Shown here piece after piece: positions 32,871 to 40,889 of a DNA stretch of 64,000 bases. Both the position numbers and the translations under genes were made by a program. Positions within the stretch are counted from its first letter, which is position 1. The number at the start of each line of letters is the position of its first letter. The notes beneath the pieces were generated by a model. The model did not search any database and was not told where the DNA came from. It saw only the letters and a program-made list of their open reading frames with translations. Source of the stretch: an uncultured Porphyromonadaceae bacterium. Its GTDB lineage: Bacteria > Bacteroidota > Bacteroidia > Bacteroidales > Muribaculaceae. The DNA lies in assembly GCA_900540205.1 (NCBI GenBank), contig UQER01000009.1:41367-105366 (forward strand), in the 5' to 3' direction.

Positions 32871-35800
32871 ATGAGAAAACAACTCGTTTGTGCCGCCGTT
32901 GCCATTGTGATGGGTGCGGCGGGGTTTGTTGTTTCGGGTGCGCCCACTTTGTATGGGCTGCTTGCGCATTGCGACACCTGGGACAAGAACACCAGCAATG
33001 CGGGCATCTATTCGTTCTCTCCCGCGGAAACCGTGAAGTTTACGAAAGTTATGCCCACCGAGACGATGGCCACCGCAGCTTACGCCGACGGCATGTTGAG
33101 CGGTTACAATACCGTAAGTTACTGGGGTTCGGTTCAGGCCACATATCGTCTTTATGATTGCGATTCAGGTGAGCTTGTCGCGAAAAAGACATTCAGCGGG
33201 CAGCAGTATAATGCTGTCTCAATGGCCTACAATTATGCTGACGACAAGATTTACGGTGTGTTTGTAAATGCCGACGGCGCCGGGATCCGTCTGTGCACCG
33301 TCGACATGATGAGCGGCGCGCCGACCGACGTTGCCAAGTTCGCAGGCAGCAATATCCCGTATGCCATCGCATTTGACGATAAAGGCGTGCTGTATGGCGT
33401 GTGCGACGACGCGAATCTCTACACCATCGACATCAAGGATGCCACAATGACGCCGGTGGGTTCAACCGGTCTGTCGCCCAAGTATTCGCAGAGCATGTTC
33501 TTCAACGAGGAGAGCGGCAAATTCTATTGGTCGTATATGGATGCCGACCTGAAGAAGGATGTGGTGACGGCACTTTATGAGCTTGACCCCGCCACCGCCA
33601 CCGCCACACTGGCCGGCAATTACGAGGCAACCACCCAGGTGGTTGCCATTTACGGACCGCATAAGGCAAACGCTGCTGCACCTGCGGCTCCCGCCGATGC
33701 TAAAGTGGCTTATGCCTCTGACGGTTCGCTTGATGCAAGCCTCACATTCACAGCTCCATCGAAAGCCAACGACGGATCGGCCCTGAGCGGCGACCTGAAG
33801 GTGCAGGTGATTGTGGACCATTCACCGGCCACTGATGCTCCTGCAACGGTTGCTCCCGGTGCGGCTTACAAGTATCAGTTCACTTTCGGAGCAGAAGGTT
33901 CGCACAAGGTGGAGGTGCTGATTGTAAATGACGGAGGTGCTTCGGAGCGAGTACGCATCAATACCTTTGCCGGCGAGGATGTTCCCGGTGCCGTAGGCAA
34001 TCTGACCCTTGCTCTCGACGGAGCGAACGCCACGCTGACATGGACAGCTCCCGAGACAGGCGCAAACGGCGGATGGTTCAACGCCGAAAACCTCACTTAC
34101 AAGATTGTGCGCCTGCCCGACAACAAGGTGGTGGCCGAACAGCACAATGGGCTGACATTCTCGGAGGTAATCCCCGAACAGATAGGTATGTGGCACTATG
34201 AGGTGACACCTGTGGGAGCCAAAACAGGTAAGGCCGCAAAATCCAATAAGATTCTGCACGGCACATGCATGAACGTGCCTTATCTTGAGGGCTTCGACAC
34301 CGAGGCTTCGATGGATCTGTTCACCACAGAGGATGCCAACGGCGACGGCTATAACTGGAAATGGGACAAGGACCACGCCGTGAATGGAGCTCCTTTCGAC
34401 GGAAATCTCGATTGCGCCGACTGGCTCATTACTCCCCCCATTGCCCTCACAACTGACTGGGTGTACAAGATGTCATTCAAGGCTTCTACCTACAGCACTG
34501 TCTACAATGAAGAGATTGCGGCAGGATTCGCAACTGAGCCCAAGGGTGAGGCCATGAATATCATAGGTGAATATGTGACTTCCACACCGGGCTACAATAC
34601 CTATGAGGGGCTTGTGAATGTTACTGAGGCCGGGAACTACTATCTGGGCATCCAGCATTCCACACCAACGGGGCATATGCGCGCCGAGCTGAAGATAGAC
34701 GATATCGCTCTTGAACCGTATATCCCGACCGACGCTCCCGCGCCTGCCGCAGATATGAAAACCGCATATGCCGAAGGAAATGCCCTGCAGTGTACGCTGA
34801 CATTCAAGGCTCCGGCCACATCCATCCGCGGCAATGCTCTGGATGCCCTGTCGAAAGTGGAACTCATGGTCAACGGTGAGGTTAAGGAAACAATTCAGGA
34901 TGTCACACCCGGGCAGGAACTGTCGCGTCAGGTGACACTCAAGCAGGGCGACAACACTCTGACTGTCGTCGGTTACAATGAATCAGGCCGCGGCCTTGAT
35001 GCAACGATTGAGATTTTCGGAGGCACTGACATTCCAGGTGCCGTGAAGAATCTGCGTTACAAGTGGGACCAGACCGATAGCGCAAATCCCGACGGAAAAG
35101 CCATCCTAATGTGGGACGCTCCAGATCCGTTCGGCCTGAACGGCTTGCCAATACCCGACGGCGAAATGACCTATACGCTCATGGCTCCGTTGTTCGGTAC
35201 CGACCTGATGGACACTGAAAAAAACATCAAGGACACTCAGAAGCTCATTTCTTCCACCTATACGGCACAGACACTGGTGCGCCGTGGCATCAAGGCTGTC
35301 ACTGCAGGCGGTGCCGGCAAACCCACATTGCTTTACTTGACACTTGGACCGGCAGTCAAGCTTGATGCCGCCGATTCGTTTAAGGCTGGTAGCCCGGCGT
35401 ATAACACCTACAGTATCTCTACTCGTTCGGGGGCTGCAGGATGGGCAATGTTCAACGACAATCCCGAGGGACGCAAGTCGCAGGATGCCGACAACGGTTT
35501 CGCCATGTGCCGTATACCGGCGGATTCCGAAGAGGAGAGCGGAACAGGTGTGCTGGCATCCCCGGCATTCGATTTCAGCAACTCCGCCACAGCCTATCTC
35601 CACGTATGGGTGCTTCATTCCACTTCGGCCGCTGCAGGAACCACACTCCAGCTTGAAGGCACTACCGACGCTTGCGACTATTCGCCCATCGGAGAGGCTA
35701 TTGCAGTCAACGACGGCACTGACGGATGGAAAGAGCATCACATCGCCCTGGCTCCGCTGGCCGGTGCACGCAAAGCAATGCTGGCATTCGTTGCCACTGT

Positions 35801-36083
35801 GCCCGATAAGGCTTCGGCAGTGGCTATAGATAACTACACCATCGACTACACTTCGGCTATCGGCGCAATTGCAGCCGACGACGAGGCAGACATTGAGATT
35901 TCTGCCAGCGGCGCCGGCGTCATGGTGGTAGGTGCGGCCGGAAAGTCTATGGAGGTTTACACCACGGCCGGTCAGCTTGTGGGCAGCCGCGTGCTCGCCA
36001 CCGGCACCGAAACCGTAGAGATGCCTGCCGGAATCTATCTGGTGAAAGTCGGCCTCAAAACCGCCAAAGTGGTGGTTCGCTGA
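32871..36083 (+). CDS. Large secreted surface protein: FN3-like and jelly-roll (choice-of-anchor J) domains, T9SS sorting domain
   Basis: 1070 residues. A signal peptide (1-24) precedes a beta-propeller-like region (about 25-265, with repeats such as DDKGVLYGVCDDANLYTID), FN3-like modules (about 275-470 and 645-790) and two galactose-binding jelly rolls. The first (about 470-640) contains YLEGFDTEASMDLF and NLDCADWLITPPI, the second (about 840-990) SGTGVLASPAFDFSN. The end (from about 1000; AGKSMEVYTTAGQLVG, MPAGIYLVKVGLKTAKVVVR) is a type A T9SS sorting domain. Similar cleaved-adhesin domains occur in gingipains. It probably decorates the cell surface; no catalytic site is visible. Confidence 0.85.
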   Translation: MRKQLVCAAVAIVMGAAGFVVSGAPTLYGLLAHCDTWDKNTSNAGIYSFSPAETVKFTKVMPTETMATAAYADGMLSGYNTVSYWGSVQATYRLYDCDSGELVAKKTFSGQQYNAVSMAYNYADDKIYGVFVNADGAGIRLCTVDMMSGAPTDVAKFAGSNIPYAIAFDDKGVLYGVCDDANLYTIDIKDATMTPVGSTGLSPKYSQSMFFNEESGKFYWSYMDADLKKDVVTALYELDPATATATLAGNYEATTQVVAIYGPHKANAAAPAAPADAKVAYASDGSLDASLTFTAPSKANDGSALSGDLKVQVIVDHSPATDAPATVAPGAAYKYQFTFGAEGSHKVEVLIVNDGGASERVRINTFAGEDVPGAVGNLTLALDGANATLTWTAPETGANGGWFNAENLTYKIVRLPDNKVVAEQHNGLTFSEVIPEQIGMWHYEVTPVGAKTGKAAKSNKILHGTCMNVPYLEGFDTEASMDLFTTEDANGDGYNWKWDKDHAVNGAPFDGNLDCADWLITPPIALTTDWVYKMSFKASTYSTVYNEEIAAGFATEPKGEAMNIIGEYVTSTPGYNTYEGLVNVTEAGNYYLGIQHSTPTGHMRAELKIDDIALEPYIPTDAPAPAADMKTAYAEGNALQCTLTFKAPATSIRGNALDALSKVELMVNGEVKETIQDVTPGQELSRQVTLKQGDNTLTVVGYNESGRGLDATIEIFGGTDIPGAVKNLRYKWDQTDSANPDGKAILMWDAPDPFGLNGLPIPDGEMTYTLMAPLFGTDLMDTEKNIKDTQKLISSTYTAQTLVRRGIKAVTAGGAGKPTLLYLTLGPAVKLDAADSFKAGSPAYNTYSISTRSGAAGWAMFNDNPEGRKSQDADNGFAMCRIPADSEEESGTGVLASPAFDFSNSATAYLHVWVLHSTSAAAGTTLQLEGTTDACDYSPIGEAIAVNDGTDGWKEHHIALAPLAGARKAMLAFVATVPDKASAVAIDNYTIDYTSAIGAIAADDEADIEISASGAGVMVVGAAGKSMEVYTTAGQLVGSRVLATGTETVEMPAGIYLVKVGLKTAKVVVR

Positions 36084-36157
36084 TCAATCCGGATAAATTC
36101 TGATAAGCTCAGATAATTCTGATAAGTTCTGATAAGTTCAGATAAATTCTGATAAAA
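36081..36157. repeat. 10-bp-period GATAA tandem array, copy 2
   Basis: Seven or eight units (tgataagttc and variants) repeat every 10 bp, one unit being 9 bp, starting at the very stop codon of the surface-protein gene and ending just before its terminator. Same sequence type as the arrays at 26350 and 63835. Confidence 0.8.
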
Positions 36158-36161
36158 CAAA

Positions 36162-36208
36162 ACTGCGGTGTGCTCCCTTCAATGGCAGCACACCGCAGTC
36201 TGTTTTTT
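36162..36208. terminator. Bidirectional terminator
   Basis: Perfect 13-bp stem ACTGCGGTGTGCT (36162-36174) / AGCACACCGCAGT (36187-36199), with CTGTTTTTT on the right and an A-rich left flank. It serves the surface-protein gene (+) and the FadL-family gene (-). Confidence 0.9.
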
Positions 36209-36217
36209 GATAGGGAA

Positions 36218-37729
36218 TCAGAAGGAGTAGCTGATGCCGATGGCGGGGATGAGGGCGTGGACCTTGTAGTCGGCGGTGAAGTTCTCCACTCCGTTCATGG
36301 GGGCGAGCTGTGCGCCCTGATAGGGGGGCATGCCTACGGAGCCGAGCACCTGGTTGAACTGTGCCACTCCGGCATTATACTGTGCCAGACCGGCATTGTA
36401 GACGGGCGCGAGGAAGTTGTCGTACTGTCCGGTGGCGCCTTTCACTTTCGTGCCATAGACGTACATGAAGGCCACATCGATCGACAGTCCTTTGACAGGG
36501 CGGAACGACAGACCTACCGACGGTTCTATTTTGGTGGCACCGGGTGTCTCGGGGTTGTAGTGGTCATTGTTGCAGGGGGATGTGTCGAGCATCAGCCCGG
36601 CGCGCAGGTCGAGGCGGTCGGTGAGATTGTATTGTGCCCCAAGGTGGTAGGTGAGGGCGTTGTGGTAGTCCTTTTCAAGATGCTGGTCGAATGCGGGGAG
36701 TCCGGCGAAGCTGATGTCGAGACTTTTGTATGTGCCCCATCCGTTGAGCTGGAGGTCGAAGGCAAGTTCAAGGCGCGGGATGGGCTTGTAGCTTGTGCCG
36801 AGTGTAAGCACGTAGGGGCAGGGCATCGAGGCGTCGAAATTGGCGTAGTTGAGGTTGTCGAGCGTTTCGCCCAGAAGCTGGCGTGCGGCTTCGTTGGCGT
36901 ATTCCACTACGGCATTTCCGGCAGTTACGTGCATGTTCATTTTCGAGCGGAACGAGGCTCCGAGGTTCCATTTTTCGTTTATGTCCCAGAGAACGCCCAC
37001 GTTGAATCCGAGGGCAAGTTCGGAATCGCCGGTGAGATTCACCGATGCCGGAGCTACGTGGCCGTAAGTGGCGGTAGGAGCCGTTGGCTCGGCGCCGGGA
37101 GCGGGAGCCGACGGGTTGAGAAGATGTGTGGCATTGGCCACATCCCACTGGAGTTTGGCTGCGTGGTATTGCAGCTGGGCCACGCGGTCGAGCGATGTGC
37201 CGCTTACGAGGGCCTTGTTGAGGTTGACCGAACCCCATGCTATCATCAGGCCTGCGCCTACGGAGAGGTTGGGGAGCACGCGCCATGAGATGGTGGGCTG
37301 CACGTCGAACACCTTGAGGTCCACACTCTGGTTGAGAGCGGCACCTGCCCAGTTCTTACCCCAGTTGATGGATGAGCCATAAGGGGTGTAGAGCGTCACG
37401 CCGGCATAGAGATTGTCGTAGATGCGGAATGCGGCGGAGAAGTTCATGGGGGTTGACACCTTGTTGCTTGATGTCACCTTTGTGCCGTCGGGGAGATAGG
37501 CGTTTGCGGTTGCCTTTATGCCGCTTATGGCGCCCGAAATTTCCATTGTCTTGTTCATGAACGCCAGTGCGCCGGGATTGAAAATCTGGCTTTCCGCGCC
37601 GAGTTTCATGGCCACTCCCACGTGGCCCATACCTTCCTGTTTGGCACTGAATGTGTTCACCTGATAGCCTTCGGCCGATGCGCCGAGTGCAACAATTGCC
37701 GCCACCACGGCGGTAGTTAATTGTTTCAT
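36218..37729 (-). CDS. OmpP1/FadL/TodX family outer-membrane transporter
   Basis: 503 residues: signal peptide (ends GASAEG), then YQVNTFSAKQEGMGHVGVAM, the FadL-family hatch region, with the usual FNPGALAFM (an NPA-type motif) next. A long 14-stranded barrel follows, ending in AIGISYSF with a terminal phenylalanine. FadL channels bring long-chain fatty acids or other hydrophobic molecules across the outer membrane. The ligand here is unknown. It has its own clear promoter and is monocistronic. Confidence 0.88.
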   Translation of the reverse strand: MKQLTTAVVAAIVALGASAEGYQVNTFSAKQEGMGHVGVAMKLGAESQIFNPGALAFMNKTMEISGAISGIKATANAYLPDGTKVTSSNKVSTPMNFSAAFRIYDNLYAGVTLYTPYGSSINWGKNWAGAALNQSVDLKVFDVQPTISWRVLPNLSVGAGLMIAWGSVNLNKALVSGTSLDRVAQLQYHAAKLQWDVANATHLLNPSAPAPGAEPTAPTATYGHVAPASVNLTGDSELALGFNVGVLWDINEKWNLGASFRSKMNMHVTAGNAVVEYANEAARQLLGETLDNLNYANFDASMPCPYVLTLGTSYKPIPRLELAFDLQLNGWGTYKSLDISFAGLPAFDQHLEKDYHNALTYHLGAQYNLTDRLDLRAGLMLDTSPCNNDHYNPETPGATKIEPSVGLSFRPVKGLSIDVAFMYVYGTKVKGATGQYDNFLAPVYNAGLAQYNAGVAQFNQVLGSVGMPPYQGAQLAPMNGVENFTADYKVHALIPAIGISYSF

Positions 37730-37814
37730 TGCTTAAAATGTTGGTGGACGCCAAAGATTCTCCCATACAGGTCGAATAAATGTTACGGTTTATGGCGTCT
37801 TGTTAAAATTGCGA

Positions 37815-37846
37815 CAAAATTACCAATAATTTCCCAAAACACCAAA
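37815..37846 (-). promoter_or_regulatory. Promoter of the FadL-family gene
   Basis: Minus strand TTTG (37843-37846), 20 nt, TAATTTTG (37815-37822): a consensus Bacteroidota promoter giving a leader of about 80 nt. Confidence 0.75.
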
Positions 37847-37910
37847 ATCCTGCACATCCAAATGCAGGTTTGTGCAATCCGGGGCGCCGCATTCCGAGGC
37901 AAAAACAGGT

Positions 37911-37942
37911 ATTGCGAATTCGGCTGAAAGGTGGTAACTTTG
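37911..37942 (+). promoter_or_regulatory. Promoter of the LysM lipoprotein gene
   Basis: ATTG (37911-37914), 20 nt, TAACTTTG (37935-37942), divergent from the FadL promoter about 70 bp away. Confidence 0.65.
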
Positions 37943-38057
37943 TGAGTTCCGAAATAATGGCGTGTCTGTAATTCCCGTGATAATCTGAACGGCTATTACC
38001 GTGATTCAGACATGCTCCGATATAGTCATGGTTTTAAACGATTTCGGCCAACGAACA

Positions 38058-40034
38058 ATGATTACTATAAAATCCATTCAAAAACGGCTGGTCACGGTTG
38101 CCGCAGTGCTGGCATTGATGTCGGGTTGCTCGGCGTGGGCGGCTGTCAACGAGCTGCCGGTTGTCACGGTAGGTGGCAAACGCTGTTTCTATTACGATGT
38201 GCAGCCGAACGAGTCGATATATACGGTGAGCAACAAGCTCGGCGTGACGCGTCAGCAGATAGTTGACTTCAACCCTTCGGTTGCCGACGGCCTCAAACCA
38301 CGCATGCGCCTGTTTTTCCCGGTTGACCAGTTTGACAGTGAACCGGGCACGCGCCGATCCGCAAATGCGGAGGAGGCCGGAGTGAGCACGCACACCGTGC
38401 GCAAAGGTGAAACGGTGTATGGCATCGCCCGTCAGCACGGCATGTCGCCCGACTATCTTGTAAAACTTAACCCTTGGGCCGAGGAGGGGATAGCTCCCGG
38501 ACAGGTGCTCCGCATCACGGAAGGTGCTCCTGTTGCAGGCTCAGATGCCTCTGTGCAGTCAGCCGTTGCCGCTCCGCGTGTCAACGGGAAAGGATATATC
38601 GAACATGAAATTCAACCCGGCGAGACCCTGTTTTCCATCGCGAATGCCCACGGTGTGGCGTTGGAATCGGTGCTTGATGCCAATCCTTCGATCGATCCGT
38701 TGAATTACAAGGCCGGAGAGAAAATTCTGATTCCGGCCACCGATGCCGCCAAGGCCCGTCATGCATCAGCTGCTGCAACCACATCGCAGGCCTCCCCGGC
38801 TGGAGCCGGCACTGCTGCCGAGATTCTGCGTGGCACCATGGCATCCGAATCGTCTGAAGAAGAGATGGCCGATGTTGAAGCGGTTACCGCCGAGGAGCCT
38901 GTCACCGGCGCTGAGGAGGTGGATGCTGATACGCTTCAGGTGGCGGTGATGCTGCCGTTCATGCTCGGCGAAGAGCCTCAGAGCCGCACCACACAGCTTT
39001 ATACCGAATTCTTCAAGGGGATGCTTATGGCGGCCGATACATTGCGTACCGAAGCCGGCGCGCCCGTTAATTTCCGGTTCTATGACACCGCCGCCAATAT
39101 GGACACGGTGGCCGCATTGCTGCGGCGTCCTGAAATAGCCGATTTCGATCTGATTGTTGCTCCCGATAATCAGGCTCAGCTAAAGGCAGTGGCAGATGCC
39201 GCCGATGAGGAAACCTTGATTCTGAATGTGTTCGCCGTTAAGGATGAAAGCTATACCACCAACCGCAATATGGTGCAGGTCAACATCCCGCACGACCGTA
39301 TGTATACACTGGCCATCGACGCTTTCATGAAGAGGTATGAAGGCCGTCTGCCGGTGTTCATCAGCCGAACCGGCGGTCAGGCCGACAAGGATTCGTTCGT
39401 AAGCGAACTGAAGGAACGGCTGCAGACCGAGGGGCGTGATTTCAGGGAGATTTCGTTCCAGGGCACTCTCTACGATGCCGACCTCGCCGGTTTGAATCCC
39501 GACGAGATTCCGGTGGTGTTCGTTCCGAATTCCGGTTCGAAAAATGAATTCGCCAGATTCGTGGGCGCGCTTACCGCTCTGCGACAGGGAGCTGCCGATT
39601 CTGAAAGTGTCACCATATTCGGTTATCCCGAGTGGGTCACCTTCCGCGGTGACAGTTTCGATGAGATATCCAACCTCGGAGCAACCATCTATTCGCGTTT
39701 CCTTGTGGATGAGCGCGATTACCGCGCACGCGAGCTGAAAGAACGTTACAAGCAGAACTACGGAGTGGAGATGTTCGAGGCAGTGCCCACACAGGGCATA
39801 CTCGGATTCGACATAGGCCGTTTCGTCATTGAAGGTCTGCGCCACAAGGCCGAAACCGGCGTGTTCCCCACAGAGTTCAACGGCGTGCAGAACAGCATGC
39901 GTCTCGGTTGGGCGTTGCCGCAGACCGATGGTGCTGACACGGATACCCCCGACAATGAGCATGGCCTTGTCAACGAGACTCTTTTTCTGCTCAACTTCAC
40001 TCCGGGCGGCATAATCAACAGCGAGCGTCTCTGA
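38058..40034 (+). CDS. LysM-repeat lipoprotein with type I periplasmic-binding-protein domain
   Basis: 658 residues from ATG 38058, which begins the signal peptide KSIQKRLVTVAAVLALMSGC with a lipobox cysteine at residue 24; a GTG at 38001 is less likely. Three LysM peptidoglycan-binding repeats follow (about 44-89, 112-154 and 180-227; for example HTVRKGETVYGIARQHG), then an acidic linker and a domain of about 350 residues of the amino-acid-binding-protein type (VAVMLPFMLGEE, FFKGMLMAADTLR, DLIVAPDNQAQLKAV). It is anchored by lipid and can hold peptidoglycan. No ABC permease is adjacent, so solute transport is doubtful; a sensor or wall-synthesis regulator is possible. Confidence 0.85.
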   Translation: MITIKSIQKRLVTVAAVLALMSGCSAWAAVNELPVVTVGGKRCFYYDVQPNESIYTVSNKLGVTRQQIVDFNPSVADGLKPRMRLFFPVDQFDSEPGTRRSANAEEAGVSTHTVRKGETVYGIARQHGMSPDYLVKLNPWAEEGIAPGQVLRITEGAPVAGSDASVQSAVAAPRVNGKGYIEHEIQPGETLFSIANAHGVALESVLDANPSIDPLNYKAGEKILIPATDAAKARHASAAATTSQASPAGAGTAAEILRGTMASESSEEEMADVEAVTAEEPVTGAEEVDADTLQVAVMLPFMLGEEPQSRTTQLYTEFFKGMLMAADTLRTEAGAPVNFRFYDTAANMDTVAALLRRPEIADFDLIVAPDNQAQLKAVADAADEETLILNVFAVKDESYTTNRNMVQVNIPHDRMYTLAIDAFMKRYEGRLPVFISRTGGQADKDSFVSELKERLQTEGRDFREISFQGTLYDADLAGLNPDEIPVVFVPNSGSKNEFARFVGALTALRQGAADSESVTIFGYPEWVTFRGDSFDEISNLGATIYSRFLVDERDYRARELKERYKQNYGVEMFEAVPTQGILGFDIGRFVIEGLRHKAETGVFPTEFNGVQNSMRLGWALPQTDGADTDTPDNEHGLVNETLFLLNFTPGGIINSERL

Positions 40035-40129
40035 CCCATCCGGCGTTCGGGGCACCCTGTGACTTAGGCGCATATAGTGCGTTACCGCACGGATGCTTCC
40101 GGCGAGTAGTTCCGCCTATTCAAAATTGA

Positions 40130-40825
40130 ATGAAGATGAAAAAATTTATCATAACAGCCCTTTGCTGTGTGCTTGCGGTGGTCTACGCCAACGCGCAGCG
40201 TCACTACGTGCCCCATGTGCATGTGGGAGCGCATGCAGGCGCAACGCTGTCGCAGGTGTCGTTCTATCCCAAGACGCAGGAATCATTTCTGCCCGGCATG
40301 CAGATGGGATTCTCTTTCCGCTATGCCGAGGAACGGCACGTAGGCCTGCTTGCCGAGCTGAACTTCGCACAGCACGGATGGAAGGAGAATTTTGAGGAAT
40401 ATAATTCGCAATTCGAGTATTTCCGCCGCACCACCTATGTTGAACTTCCTGTAATGACGCATATATTTTTCGGCTCGAGAGTGGTGAAATGTTTCTTCAA
40501 CCTCGGTCCGCAGATAGGGTATATGCTTGGAAGCTCCATACATTCCAATTTCGATTACGAACATCCGCGCGAAGTGGAGGATTTTCCGTATGAGTACCGT
40601 CAGGTTGACCAGATGCGCCTCCCCATCAAGCATCGTTTCGATTACGGCATAACCGGAGGCGCCGGAGTGGAGTTCGTGATAAAAAAACGCCATTCCGTGA
40701 TGCTTGAGGCACGATATTATTATGGCCTGGGGAACCTTTTCCCTTCGTCGAAAAAAGATGAGTTCTCTGCATCGCGAGGCAATTCCATAGCTGTGACACT
40801 TGGATATATGTTCCGGATCAAATAG
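40130..40825 (+). CDS. PorT-family outer-membrane beta-barrel protein
   Basis: 231 residues: signal peptide to about residue 22 (ending VYANAQ), then alternating strands (HVGAHAGATLSQVSF, YVELPVMTHIFFGSRVVK, ALMLEARYYYGLGN-like segments) ending in a C-terminal aromatic strand (AVTLGYMFRIK). This is the outer-membrane beta-barrel family loosely called PorT-like; it is not the T9SS PorT, which is encoded at 19230. It follows the LysM lipoprotein by 95 bp. Function unknown. Confidence 0.75.
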   Translation: MKMKKFIITALCCVLAVVYANAQRHYVPHVHVGAHAGATLSQVSFYPKTQESFLPGMQMGFSFRYAEERHVGLLAELNFAQHGWKENFEEYNSQFEYFRRTTYVELPVMTHIFFGSRVVKCFFNLGPQIGYMLGSSIHSNFDYEHPREVEDFPYEYRQVDQMRLPIKHRFDYGITGGAGVEFVIKKRHSVMLEARYYYGLGNLFPSSKKDEFSASRGNSIAVTLGYMFRIK

Positions 40826-40889
40826 AAAAATCTTAAATCAAAAGTTGATTCATCCCAAAATCAACTGATACCATCACATTTTCATCGAC

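Noticed and set aside
36170..37288. 372-codon plus-strand frame opposite the FadL-family gene
   Set aside because: It begins inside the bidirectional terminator and is a shadow of the FadL-type gene, which has signal peptide, barrel ending and promoter.
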